A stretch of 64,000 nucleotides of DNA from NCBI GenBank assembly GCA_002551355.1, contig NTHE01000030.1, positions 32,952 through 96,951 on the forward strand, given 5' to 3'. Of the stretch, positions 8,459 to 16,944 are shown piece after piece (positions within the stretch are counted from its first letter, which is position 1; every line of letters begins with the position of its first letter). Under the pieces are notes generated by a model that saw only the letters and a program-made list of their open reading frames with translations, ran no database searches and had not been told where the DNA came from. The position numbers were made by a program, and so were the translations under genes. This DNA comes from Streptomyces sp. man185 (GTDB lineage Bacteria; Actinomycetota; Actinomycetes; Streptomycetales; Streptomycetaceae).

Positions 8459-9370
8459 GTGCCGTACGACGACAGCCTTCCCCCCACCCGCCGCGCCCGG
8501 CCCCTGTCCGTGGCCGCCGCCCTGGCCGCCGTGTGCCTGACCGCCGCCGGATGCGGCGTCGGTCAGGAAGCCGACCGGGCCGACGGAGCCCCGCCCCGCC
8601 CCGACGCGGACGCCACCTCCCCCGCCCCCTCGGAGCCGGCCGGTTCCGCCTCTCCTTCCGGTTCCGCTTCCGCTTCCGCGAAGCCGCTGCCGAAGGGTCC
8701 GCTGACCGGCCGGACCGTGGTGATCGACCCGGGACACAATCCGGGTAACCGCGACCACACCCGGGAGATCAACGAGCAGGTCGACATCGGCACCGGCCGC
8801 AAGGAGTGCGATACGACCGGTACGTCCACGAACGACGGTTACGCGGAGGCCCGGTTCACCCTCGACGTGTCCCACCGGCTGCGCACCCTGCTGGAGGCCG
8901 AGGGCGCCCGGGTCCGACTGACGCACGACGCGGACCGGCCGTACGGACCGTGCATCGACGAGCGGGCCCGGATCGGGAACGAGGCGAAGGCCGATGCGGT
9001 GGTCTCGGTGCACGCGGACGGATCGGCGGTGGGCAACCGGGGCTTCCATGTGATCCTGCCCGCCGGGGTGAAGGGCGGCGGGGCCGACACCTCGAAGATC
9101 GTGAAGAGTTCGGCCGATCTCGGCGCGAGGATCGCGGGACACTTCGTCCGCACGACCGGAAGCGCGCCTTCCAATTACATCGGCGGAAATACCGGTCTGG
9201 ACACGCGTAATGATCTCGGCGGACTGAATCTGTCGACCGTGCCCAAGGTGTTCGTCGAATGCGGCAATATGCGTGACCCGAAGGACGCCGCCCTGCTCAC
9301 CAGCGCGAGTTGGCGGCAGAAGGCGGCCCAGGGCCTGGCCGACGGCATCAGTAGCCACCTGAAGGGGTAG
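8459..9370 (+). CDS. N-acetylmuramoyl-L-alanine amidase, lipoprotein
   Basis: 303 residues with a GTG start. A lipoprotein signal (hydrophobic run then LTAAGC) is followed by a Ser/Ala/Pro linker and an Amidase_3 domain from about residue 80. Zinc ligands are visible as the His in VVIDPGHNPGN and the His in VSVHADGS, and the catalytic Glu is in FVECGNMRD. The enzyme cleaves the amide between the lactyl group of MurNAc and the stem peptide, acting on the outer face of the membrane or wall. Wall turnover during growth or sporulation is the likely role. Confidence 0.92.
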   Translation: MPYDDSLPPTRRARPLSVAAALAAVCLTAAGCGVGQEADRADGAPPRPDADATSPAPSEPAGSASPSGSASASAKPLPKGPLTGRTVVIDPGHNPGNRDHTREINEQVDIGTGRKECDTTGTSTNDGYAEARFTLDVSHRLRTLLEAEGARVRLTHDADRPYGPCIDERARIGNEAKADAVVSVHADGSAVGNRGFHVILPAGVKGGGADTSKIVKSSADLGARIAGHFVRTTGSAPSNYIGGNTGLDTRNDLGGLNLSTVPKVFVECGNMRDPKDAALLTSASWRQKAAQGLADGISSHLKG

Positions 9371-9537
9371 TTCTGCGGTGAAATTGGGGGGATAACCGCT
9401 CATGATCCGGGCTCGGACACAACCCGCCCGGGCAGACGATAGATTCATCCGTACGATGGGGAGCCGCTCCCGAGCTTCGAGCCGCACCGGCGGCAGCGAC
9501 GACCGCCCCGACGAGACGACCGACTAAGGACCTTCAC

Positions 9538-10398
9538 GTGAATATCCGATCCCTCACACGAGGCGACGGCGTGGTGATCGGAGCAGCGGTCGTGCTGTTC
9601 ATCGCCTCTTTCCTCGACTTCTCCAGCTACGACTGCCCGCAGGGTGTCGACTGCTCCCGGTTCGACAGCCCGAACGCCTGGGACGCGCTCGGCATCCTGA
9701 TGAGCGTCTACCTCGCCGGCGTCATCGCCGCGGCGTTGGTGATCGTCGGCCGTGCGATGCCGGGCCGCAAGGTCGTCGGGCTCGACCTCGGCCAGTTCGG
9801 CGTGGCGCTCACCGTCTTCGCCGTGTGGACCGCCTTCTGGACGATCCTCGACATCAGCAACGCCGGGGCCGGCCTGATCCTCGGTCTGCTCGCCACCATC
9901 GTGCTCGCCGGCGCCGCGATCGCCGGACCGCTGGTGCCCTTCCTCAAGGCCCCGCTCCTCAGCCCGCCCTCCCCGGCGCAGGGCGTGCAGGGCGGCCAGG
10001 CCCCGTACGGCGTGCAGCCCGGCCAGGGCTACGGCTTCCCGGGCGGCCAGCAGCAGCAGCCGTACGGCGCCCAGCCGAACCAGGGTTACGGCTACCCCGG
10101 CGCCCAGCAGGGCCAGCCCGCCCAGGCCGACCCCGCTCAGGCGCAGGCACAGCAGGCCCAGGCCCAGCAGCCCTCGCAGGGCGGCGCGGCGCCGGCGGGC
10201 GACTTCACCCCGTTCTGGTTCGCCGTTCCGGTGGCGCGCCCGCTGTACGGCGAGGACGGTTCGCCGAACCCGATCGCCGAGCTGGCGCCGGGCACCTGGT
10301 ACCTCGCGGTGGAGCAGCGCGGCCAGAGCCTGATCGCCCAGACGCAGGACGGCCGTCGCGGCGTCCTCCAGGACACCACGGGCATCCAGCGCGGCTGA
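9538..10398 (+). CDS. DUF5336-type membrane protein with Gln/Gly/Tyr-rich linker
   Basis: 286 residues, GTG start. The first ~140 residues contain four predicted membrane helices. A low-complexity cytoplasmic stretch (about 145-225) rich in Gly, Gln, Pro and Tyr follows, with repeats such as GYGFPGGQQQQPYGAQPNQ, then a small C-terminal domain (FTPFWFAVPVARPLY...). This arrangement resembles actinobacterial DUF5336 proteins. The function is unknown. Tyr/Gln-rich tails of this kind often scaffold other envelope proteins, but there is no direct evidence here. A hairpin terminator follows at 10415. Confidence 0.75.
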   Translation: MNIRSLTRGDGVVIGAAVVLFIASFLDFSSYDCPQGVDCSRFDSPNAWDALGILMSVYLAGVIAAALVIVGRAMPGRKVVGLDLGQFGVALTVFAVWTAFWTILDISNAGAGLILGLLATIVLAGAAIAGPLVPFLKAPLLSPPSPAQGVQGGQAPYGVQPGQGYGFPGGQQQQPYGAQPNQGYGYPGAQQGQPAQADPAQAQAQQAQAQQPSQGGAAPAGDFTPFWFAVPVARPLYGEDGSPNPIAELAPGTWYLAVEQRGQSLIAQTQDGRRGVLQDTTGIQRG

Positions 10399-10414
10399 TC
10401 CCCGACGCACACCG

Positions 10415-10444
10415 CGGCCCCTCGCCCTTCCGGGCGGGGGGCCG
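10415..10444 (+). terminator. hairpin terminator after the DUF5336 gene
   Basis: CGGCCCCTCGCCC and GGGCGGGGGGCCG pair with one G-T around a TTCC loop, 17 bp after the stop codon. Confidence 0.6.
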
Positions 10445-10510
10445 TTGTCGTACAGTCCAAGCCGCACCCACGCGTCTGACACTTCATCAGCTACGGCTGG
10501 AGGGAACGGC

Positions 10511-11521
10511 ATGCGGCTCGGACTCGCGCTCGGATACTGGGGCCGCGGCCCGGACCCCGGCCAGCTCGCCCTGGTCCAGGAGGCCGAGCGGCTCGGCTAC
10601 GACTCGGTGTGGACGGCGGAGGCCTGGGGCTCGGACGCCTTCACGCCGCTGACCTGGATCGCCGCCCACACCTCGCGGATCCGGCTGGGCACCGGCATCG
10701 CCCAGATGGCGGCCCGCACGCCCACCGCGACGGCCATGCACGCGCTGACCCTGGACCATCTCTCCGGTGGCCGGATGCTGCTCGGTCTCGGTCTGTCGGG
10801 GCCGCAGGTGGTGGAGGGGTGGTACGGGCGGCCGTTCCCGAAGAGCCCGCTGACCGCGACCCGCGAGTACGTCGAGGTGATCCGGCAGGTGCTGGCACGG
10901 CAGGGCCCGGTCGAGCTGGCGGGCCGCTTCCACTCCCACCCGTACGACGGCCCGGACGCCACCGGTCTCGGCAAGCCGCTGAAGCCGATCACGCATCCGC
11001 TGCGTGCCTCGCTGCCGGTCCTGCTGGGGGCCGAGGGCCCGAAGAACATCGCGCAGACGGTTCGGATCGCGGACGGCTGGCTGCCGCTGTACTGGTCGCC
11101 GCAGCGGACGGACGTGTACGAAGCCTCGCTCACCGGGCTCCGGGACGGTTTCATGGTCGCGCCGATGGCCCGTGCGCACGTCTGCGACGACGTGGCCGAG
11201 GGGCTGTGGCCGGTGAAGGCGATGCTCGGCTTCTACATCGGCGGGATGGGACACGCGGCCCGCAACTTCCACGCCGGCCTGATGGCCCGCATGGGCTTCG
11301 AGGAGGAGGCCCGGCGGATCCAGGAGCTGTTTCTCCAGGGCCGCAAGGAGGATGCGGTACGGGCGGTGCCCGACGCGTTCGCCGACGAGATCTCGCTGAT
11401 CGGGCCGCGCGCCCGGATCGCGGAGCGGCTGGAGCTGTGGCGCACGGGCCCGGTGACGGATCTGCTGGTCACCGCCCCGGACCCGCACACCCTGCGGGTC
11501 CTCGCGGAGCTCAACTCCTAG
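10511..11521 (+). CDS. LLM-class F420-dependent oxidoreductase
   Basis: 336 residues from the ATG at 10511. The sequence follows the luciferase-like TIM barrel: N-terminal MRLGLALGYWG, then AERLGYDSVWTAEAWGSDAFTPLTWIAAHT, RIRLGTGIAQM and GRMLLGLGLSG. Proteins of this subgroup in actinobacteria usually use reduced F420 rather than FMN. The substrate is unknown. It is transcribed alone, convergent with the isomerase gene 10 bp downstream. Confidence 0.9.
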   Translation: MRLGLALGYWGRGPDPGQLALVQEAERLGYDSVWTAEAWGSDAFTPLTWIAAHTSRIRLGTGIAQMAARTPTATAMHALTLDHLSGGRMLLGLGLSGPQVVEGWYGRPFPKSPLTATREYVEVIRQVLARQGPVELAGRFHSHPYDGPDATGLGKPLKPITHPLRASLPVLLGAEGPKNIAQTVRIADGWLPLYWSPQRTDVYEASLTGLRDGFMVAPMARAHVCDDVAEGLWPVKAMLGFYIGGMGHAARNFHAGLMARMGFEEEARRIQELFLQGRKEDAVRAVPDAFADEISLIGPRARIAERLELWRTGPVTDLLVTAPDPHTLRVLAELNS

Positions 11522-11530
11522 ACAGGGCGC

Positions 11531-12310
11531 TCAGCCGAAGGAGGACCGGTCCAGCCAGAAGTCCAGCAGGGCCGCGTCGCCGAGCACCTCCACGCGCGGA
11601 CCGGTGGGCTCCAGGCGGCGGTTGAAGACGAGCATCAGATCGGTGAGCGAGCCGCGCAGCGCGACGGTCGCCTTCTCGTGCGCGTGCCGCCAGGTGAAGC
11701 GGTCGTCGCCGAACTCGATCAGCCATTCCGCGCCGGGCGCATCGGTGGCGTGCAGATGCAACGAGCGCCCGCCGCCCCGCAGTTCCGCCGCCTCCGGGTC
11801 GCCCTCCTCCTGGGCCAGGGAGACGATGCCCAGCCACTCCTCGATGGTGTCGGCGGCCACCTCGGCGTCGACCTCGTACGGGGCGCGGGCGGCGAGCGCC
11901 GCGTCCGCCCGGTGCACCGCCGTCTCGTGCGTCATGCGCCGAGCCCAGAAGGCCGTACGCTGCTCGGTCACCCACGTCCACACCTCGGTGTCCGGCCCGG
12001 CTTCCCGCAGCGCTTCGACGGTTGCGGCAGCGCCTTCGGCGAGCCAGGCGTCGAGCGCGGCCGGGTCCTCGCTCTCCGGCCCCGCGAAGCCGGGCACCTT
12101 GTCCTCCGGGAACTCGTCGGCGGCCCGGGTGCGGACTGTCTCGCCGACCCAGCGGTGCGCGCCGCCGACATGCACGGCGAGCTCGCGGAGGGTCCAGTCG
12201 GGGCAGGTGGGGACGGTCGCGGCGAGGTCGGCGCCGGTCAGTACCGCGCGCAGGGCATCGGTCTGGGCCAGGATCTCGTCGCAGTAGCGGTCGTGGGAGA
12301 GAGACGTCAT
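11531..12310 (-). CDS. maleylpyruvate-isomerase-fold, mycothiol-dependent enzyme
   Basis: 259 residues from the ATG of MTSLSHDRY. The N-terminal half is the DinB-like MDMPI_N bundle, with a putative metal His in AVHVGGAHRW and the second His cluster HETAVHRADAAL. The C-terminal half is the MDMPI_C domain (LHLHATDAPGAEWLIEFGDD). The family includes mycothiol-dependent maleylpyruvate isomerase and mycothiol S-transferases, but most members have unknown substrates. Cytoplasmic. Confidence 0.88.
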   Translation of the reverse strand: MTSLSHDRYCDEILAQTDALRAVLTGADLAATVPTCPDWTLRELAVHVGGAHRWVGETVRTRAADEFPEDKVPGFAGPESEDPAALDAWLAEGAAATVEALREAGPDTEVWTWVTEQRTAFWARRMTHETAVHRADAALAARAPYEVDAEVAADTIEEWLGIVSLAQEEGDPEAAELRGGGRSLHLHATDAPGAEWLIEFGDDRFTWRHAHEKATVALRGSLTDLMLVFNRRLEPTGPRVEVLGDAALLDFWLDRSSFG

Positions 12311-12363
12311 GCGGCGCACCCTAACCGGCGGCACCGGGCTGATCATCCGGATTACCGCCGGTG

Positions 12364-12443
12364 CTCCCCGGCCGACTGGGACGTGCAGGCTCCCCGGCCG
12401 ACTGGGGCTGTGGAAGCTATCCGGTCAGCTGGGACGTGGAGGG
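12364..12443. repeat. 26-27-bp imperfect tandem repeat, three copies, at a gene's 3' end
   Basis: Copies begin at 12364, 12390 and 12417 with the core CTCCCCGGCCGACTGGG. The third, more divergent copy carries the last codons and stop of the lipoprotein gene; the other two lie just beyond its stop. The pattern suggests tandem duplication of the terminal coding segment. Confidence 0.6.
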
Positions 12444-12995
12444 AACCTCGTCCTTCACCTCGGCACCCGCGTCCTTGCCCGCGTTCTTGACGCTGTCGAT
12501 GACGCTCTCGAACGCGCCCACATCCCCCTCCCCCGCCTCGCCCTTGCGGAGCTTCGTTCCCAGCTCCTTGAGCGACTCGATCCCGGCGGTGAGCGGGGCG
12601 ACGGCCTTCGACAGCAGCGGGTCCCCCTTGGCGTTCTCCGCCGCGGCCTTGAGCCGGTTGTAGGCGAACCCGCCCGCCAGACCCGCCTTGACGAGGGCGA
12701 AGCGCCGCCCCTCCGCCCCCTTCTTGAACGTCCCGGCGCGGTACGGCTTCACGATCCACTGGTACGTCGCCCCCGCCGCAAGCCCCGCGTTGGCGACGAA
12801 CCGGGTCTTGGCGAGCCGCTGCTTCTCGGCGGCCGCCGAGGGGCTGGCTCCGGAGGGGGTGGCGGACGCCGAGGCGCTCGCCGCGTTGCCGCCGGCGGAG
12901 TCCCCGGAGTCGCCGCACGCGGTGGCGCCCGCCAGCAGGGAGCAGGACAGCAGCAGCGCCGCCAGGGTGCGGCACAGCGGTACGGAACGGGACAC
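12417..12995 (-). CDS. putative lipoprotein of unknown function
   Basis: 192 residues if the GTG at 12995 is used; it has AGGAGG eight bases upstream, and the longer upstream frame is unlikely. The N-terminus is a signal sequence ending LLAGATAC, a slightly atypical lipobox. A Ser/Ala-rich linker and a helical domain follow (AAEKQRLAKTRFVANAGLAAGATYQWIVKPY, then repeated Lys-rich helices). I do not recognise a family. An extracytoplasmic, membrane-anchored helical protein is all that can be said. Confidence 0.7.
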   Translation of the reverse strand: MSRSVPLCRTLAALLLSCSLLAGATACGDSGDSAGGNAASASASATPSGASPSAAAEKQRLAKTRFVANAGLAAGATYQWIVKPYRAGTFKKGAEGRRFALVKAGLAGGFAYNRLKAAAENAKGDPLLSKAVAPLTAGIESLKELGTKLRKGEAGEGDVGAFESVIDSVKNAGKDAGAEVKDEVPSTSQLTG

Positions 12996-13164
12996 GGCGG
13001 GCCTCCTGACCGGACCGGGACCAGGAGGAATGGGCCAATCCGGGCATGTCACAGCGAGTGACGGACCTCGGCACTCCGGCTCAGCCTCGACCGTCCCCAC
13101 GCCGGTCGCCACTCAATGCGGGCCGTCCGGGTTTCACCCTGCGTAAAGCGGCAACCAGAGTTCC

Positions 13165-13455
13165 ATGTCTCCCAGAACCCGTTCAGGCAGCAGTTCAGCG
13201 GCACGAGTGATAGCCGTCGTGGCCGACATCCTGGCCTTCATCATCATCCTCTGGATCCTGATGTACCTGCTGGACGCCAACCGTGGCAACGACTTCGTGC
13301 AGTGGGTGCACGACGCGGCCCGCTGGCTCGCCGGCTGGTCGTACGACCTGTTCACGTTCGACAGGACGTGGGCGAACGTCGTCGCCGGTTACGGTCTCGC
13401 GGCCGTGGTCTATCTCTTCATCGGGCACGCCGTGGCGGGCCGCATCCGTCGCTGA
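13165..13455 (+). CDS. small two-helix membrane protein
   Basis: 96 residues. Two hydrophobic helices are evident (VIAVVADILAFIIILWILMYLL and VVAGYGLAAVVYLFIGHAVAG), with a basic C-terminus. Between them lies an aromatic amphipathic stretch (FVQWVHDAARWLAGWSYDLF) that probably lies on the membrane. Compact proteins of this shape are common in streptomycetes; the function is unknown. It is transcribed alone between two minus-strand genes. Confidence 0.75.
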   Translation: MSPRTRSGSSSAARVIAVVADILAFIIILWILMYLLDANRGNDFVQWVHDAARWLAGWSYDLFTFDRTWANVVAGYGLAAVVYLFIGHAVAGRIRR

Positions 13456-13477
13456 CCGGCTCCGCCCCGGGCGGTGT

Positions 13478-14551
13478 TCAGCGGCAGCAGTCCGGCTCCA
13501 GGCCGACCGGCAGCCGCTCACCCGCGAAGACCGCGGTGGTCGCCTCGTCCCCCCCGAGTGCGGCCACCGCCAGGAGCAGCGAGCCCGCCGTCCAAGTGGT
13601 CAACTCCTCGGGCCAGATGGCCCGTTCGCCTTCGAAGACGTACCCCGTCCAGTACAGCCCGCCCTCGGCGCGCAGGTGCTGGATCGACTGGAGGATCTCC
13701 AGCGCCCGGTCCGACTCCCCCGTCACCCAGAGGGCCAGGGCGAGTTCGCAGCTCTCCCCGCCGGTCACCCAGGGGTTGGGCAGCACGCAGCGCACCCCGA
13801 GGCCGGGCACGACGAAGCGGTCCCAGCCCTCCTGGATGCGGGCGGTTGCCTCGGCCCCGGTGACCGCGCCGCCGAGGACCGGGTAGTACCAGTCCATCGA
13901 GTAGCGGTTCTTGTCGAGGAAGCGCTCGGGGTGGCTGCGGATCGCGTGGGCCAGCGCCCCGGTCGCCAACTCCCAGTCGGGCTGCGGCTCCTCGCGCCGC
14001 TCCGCGATGGCCAGCGCGCAGCGCAGCGCCTGGTGGATCGAGGACGAACCGGTCAGCAGCGCGTCGTTCACCGGGGTGCCGTCGGGATCCCGCTTCCAGC
14101 CGATCTGGCCTCCGGGTTGCTGGAGCCGGAGCACGAACTCGACCGCCGCGAAGACCGTGGGCCACATCCGGTCGACGAACGCGTCGTCGCCGGTGGCGAG
14201 GTAGTGGTGCCAGACGCCGACGGCCACGTACGCGACGAAGTTGCTCTCCAGGCCCCGGTCCGTCGGTTGGAGCGGGTCGCCGTCGTGGTAGGCGGCGTAC
14301 CAGGAGCCGTCGGCGTTCTGGTTGCGGGCGAGCCACTCGTAGGCGCGGGCGGCGGCCCCGTGCTCGCCGGCCGCGTCCAGGGCCATCGCGGCCTCGGTGT
14401 GGTCCCACGGGTCGAGGTGATGTCCCCGGAACCAGGGCAGCGCCCCGTCCTCCCGCTGCACGGCAGCGATCGCGGCGACCGTGTCGGCGGCCTGAGCCGC
14501 CGTCAGGACGCCCGGCAGAACGAGGTGTTCGGTCTGTTCGGGAGTGCTCAC
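13478..14551 (-). CDS. prenyltransferase/squalene-cyclase-fold (alpha-alpha toroid) protein
   Basis: 357 residues from the GTG at 14551, which overlaps the TGA of the methyltransferase (GTGA). Repeats such as REDGALPWF, NQNADGSWYAAYHDG, QQPGGQIGWKRDPDG and RAEGGLYWTGYVF resemble the QW-like repeats of the terpenoid cyclase/prenyltransferase toroid, although sugar-acting toroid enzymes look similar. There is no DXDD motif of squalene-hopene cyclase, so cyclase activity is doubtful. It is the last gene of an operon with a glycosyltransferase and a methyltransferase. Confidence 0.75.
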   Translation of the reverse strand: MSTPEQTEHLVLPGVLTAAQAADTVAAIAAVQREDGALPWFRGHHLDPWDHTEAAMALDAAGEHGAAARAYEWLARNQNADGSWYAAYHDGDPLQPTDRGLESNFVAYVAVGVWHHYLATGDDAFVDRMWPTVFAAVEFVLRLQQPGGQIGWKRDPDGTPVNDALLTGSSSIHQALRCALAIAERREEPQPDWELATGALAHAIRSHPERFLDKNRYSMDWYYPVLGGAVTGAEATARIQEGWDRFVVPGLGVRCVLPNPWVTGGESCELALALWVTGESDRALEILQSIQHLRAEGGLYWTGYVFEGERAIWPEELTTWTAGSLLLAVAALGGDEATTAVFAGERLPVGLEPDCCR

Positions 14552-15279
14552 GCCTCGGCCTTCGGAAGATGCGGCTTGGTGGCGTACGCGACGAAGCTCT
14601 TGCCGACGACCGGGTTGAGGAGCTGCTCGGCGACCCGGGTCGCGAGCGGCTTCTTCATGATGTCCCAGACCAGCAGCTTGTGATAGGCCCGCACCGGCAG
14701 GGCCTTGTCGTTGTCCACGCCGAAGGCGCACTTCAGCCACCAGTACGGCGAGTGCAGGGCATGGGCGTGGTGGGTGCCGTACGGCTTGAGTCCGGCCTCG
14801 CGGATCCGGGCGAGGAGCTGGTCGGCCTTGTAGATGCGGATGTGGCCGCCCTCGACCTCGTGGTAGGCGTCGGAGAGGGTCCAGCAGATCTTCTCGGGGC
14901 CGTAGCGCGGGACGGTGACGGCTATCCGGCCGCCCGGCTTGAGGACCCGGACCATCTCGGCGAGGACGCCCTTGTCGTCCGGGATGTGCTCCATGACCTC
15001 GGAGATGATCACGACGTCGAAGGAGTCGTCGGGGAAGGGCAGGTTGAGGGCGTCGCCCTCCATCGCGGTGGCGGTGGCGCCCTCGGGGGCCTCACCGGCC
15101 TCCTTCATCGCGGCGAACCACTTGGCGACCTCGCGGATCTCCTCGGCGTTCTGGTCGAGGGCGACGACCTGCGCTCCGCGCCGGTAACACTCGAAGGCAT
15201 GCCGGCCGGCACCGCAGCCCAGGTCGAGCACTCGGTCGCCGGCGGCGAGCGGGAAGCGGGTGAAGTCGACGGTCAGCAC
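14548..15279 (-). CDS. class I SAM-dependent methyltransferase
   Basis: 243 residues from the GTG at 15279. Motif I is DRVLDLGCGAGRHAFECYRRG; the acidic motif II is VVALDQN; a post-I motif SEVMEHIPDD is followed by LKPGGRIAVTVP. This is a complete Methyltransf_11-type enzyme with an extra C-terminal ~90 residues that include WWLKCAFGVD. It is coupled to the downstream toroid-protein gene and follows the glycosyltransferase by 88 bp. Methylation of a glycosylated lipid or small molecule made by its partners is inferred. Confidence 0.88.
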   Translation of the reverse strand: MLTVDFTRFPLAAGDRVLDLGCGAGRHAFECYRRGAQVVALDQNAEEIREVAKWFAAMKEAGEAPEGATATAMEGDALNLPFPDDSFDVVIISEVMEHIPDDKGVLAEMVRVLKPGGRIAVTVPRYGPEKICWTLSDAYHEVEGGHIRIYKADQLLARIREAGLKPYGTHHAHALHSPYWWLKCAFGVDNDKALPVRAYHKLLVWDIMKKPLATRVAEQLLNPVVGKSFVAYATKPHLPKAEA

Positions 15280-15367
15280 GAGGGCCTGCCTTCGAGGTCG
15301 GAGGTACGGGTGGTGACGATCGGGTCCGCGGTCGCCCGGGGGCGCGCGGCCGCCCGGGAGTCCGCGG

Positions 15368-16681
15368 TCACCTGCGGACTCCGCGGGCGGTGATCGCCTG
15401 ACGGTACAGCTCGGCCGTTCCGGCCGCCGCCCTGGCCCAGGTGAAGTTGGCCAGCACCCGCGCGCGGCCCGCCGCGCCGAGCCGGGCGCGCAGCTCCGGT
15501 TCGGCCAGCAGCCTGGCCAGCGCACCGGCCAGCGCGTCCGCGTCGCCGGGCGCGACGGCGAGGCAGGTCTCCCCGTCGCGGCCGGAGACCTCGGGGATCG
15601 CGCCGCCGGTAGTGGCGACGAGCGGTGTGCCGGTGGCCATGGCCTCGGCGGCGGGCAGCGAGAACCCCTCGTACAGCGAGGGCACGCAGGAGACCTGGGC
15701 ACTGCGGACGAGGTCGACCAGCTCGGCGTCGCTGATGCCCTTGACGAATTCGACGGCGTCCGCGAGCCCGTGCCGCTCGATCGCGCGGGCGACCGGCCCG
15801 TCCTCGGCGCGCTTGCCGACGACGACGAGGTGGGCGGCGGGGTTCTCGGTACGGAGCTTGGCGAGCGCGTCGACGAGGTGGACGAGGCCCTTGAGCGGGA
15901 CGTCGGCGCTGGAGGTGGTGACGATGCGGCCGGGCACCTCGGGGACGGCGGGGTCGGGCGACCACAGGTCGGTGTCGGCGCCGATGTGGACGACGCTGAT
16001 CCGGTCCGCGCGTACGCCGAGGTCCTCGACGATCTCGTCGCGGGAGGAGCCGGAGACGGTGAGGACGGTGTCCAGCTTGCGGGCGACCCGCTTCTGCATC
16101 CGGGTGAAGGCGTACCAGCGGCGTACGGAGGCACGTCGGCGGCGGGTGGCCGCGGCCGCCAGGTCGAGCCTGCGGTCCACGGTGATGGGGTGGTGGATCG
16201 TCGTCACGAGCGGGGCCCCGAGGTCGCCGAGGAGCCCGTAACCGAGGGTCTGGTTGTCGTGGACGACGTCGAACTCGCCGCGCCGGGCCAGGAGATGGCG
16301 GCGAGCGCGCAGGCTGAAGGTGAGCGGCTCGGGAAAGCCGCCGGTCCACATGGTGGCGACCTCGGCGAAGTCGATCCAGTCGCGGTACTCGCCGGGCTTC
16401 GGCGTGCGGAAGGGGTCGGGCTGCCGGTAGAGGTCGAGGCTGGGCAACTCGGTCAGCGGGACGCCCTCGTCGAGCACCGGGTAGGGCTGCGCGCCGATCA
16501 CCTCGACGCTGTGGCCGAGGCGGGCGAGCTCCCGGCCGAGGTGGCGGACGTACACGCCCTGGCCGCCGCAGAACGGATTGCCCTTGTACGTGAGGAGTGC
16601 GATGCGCAACGGCCGGTCGCCGGTCCCGGTGGTGCTGCCGTCGCCCGTGCGGGGGCCTGTCTCTATGGCCTCAGCGGTCAC
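15368..16681 (-). CDS. glycosyltransferase family 4
   Basis: 437 residues, GTG start. It has a GT-B fold: the N-terminal acceptor domain has KGNPFCGGQGVYVRHLGRELARLGH, and the C-terminal nucleotide-sugar domain has the GT4 signature region SLYEGFSLPAAEAMATGTPLVATTGGAIPEV with the E-x7-E pair. The donor and acceptor are unknown. Promoter sequences lie in the 263-bp gap shared with the kstR-like gene, where two operators are found, so this operon is probably under the same repressor. That would be unusual for a glycosyltransferase. Confidence 0.9.
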   Translation of the reverse strand: MTAEAIETGPRTGDGSTTGTGDRPLRIALLTYKGNPFCGGQGVYVRHLGRELARLGHSVEVIGAQPYPVLDEGVPLTELPSLDLYRQPDPFRTPKPGEYRDWIDFAEVATMWTGGFPEPLTFSLRARRHLLARRGEFDVVHDNQTLGYGLLGDLGAPLVTTIHHPITVDRRLDLAAAATRRRRASVRRWYAFTRMQKRVARKLDTVLTVSGSSRDEIVEDLGVRADRISVVHIGADTDLWSPDPAVPEVPGRIVTTSSADVPLKGLVHLVDALAKLRTENPAAHLVVVGKRAEDGPVARAIERHGLADAVEFVKGISDAELVDLVRSAQVSCVPSLYEGFSLPAAEAMATGTPLVATTGGAIPEVSGRDGETCLAVAPGDADALAGALARLLAEPELRARLGAAGRARVLANFTWARAAAGTAELYRQAITARGVRR

Positions 16682-16735
16682 ACTCGGCCCCCTTCTGACT
16701 GCGTGTTCGCCGGAGCGTAACCGGTCGCGCTAATC

Positions 16736-16770
16736 TAGAACAAGTTTCAGACTTGCTAGAACAAGTTTCA
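16736..16770. promoter_or_regulatory. tandem KstR-type operators
   Basis: Two identical 14-mers, TAGAACAAGTTTCA, at 16736-16749 and 16757-16770, spaced 21 bp centre to centre (two helical turns). Both match TnnAACnnGTTnnA at every fixed position. They lie 55 bp upstream of the glycosyltransferase GTG and about 175 bp upstream of the kstR-like ATG, so they could control both. Confidence 0.8.
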
Positions 16771-16944
16771 TACTTGATCGCTCGACGTGCATCGAATCTA
16801 CCGGCAGGTAGCGTCGCCGGAACGGCCGGATCAGGTGATTCGCGCCACGACGGACGCACTGGCATGCTGTGCGCGCCCGGACGGCCCGCTTCGCCCGTCC
16901 GGGTGGATCAAGCCATGGATCATGGATCGTGGAACGGGGACAGC

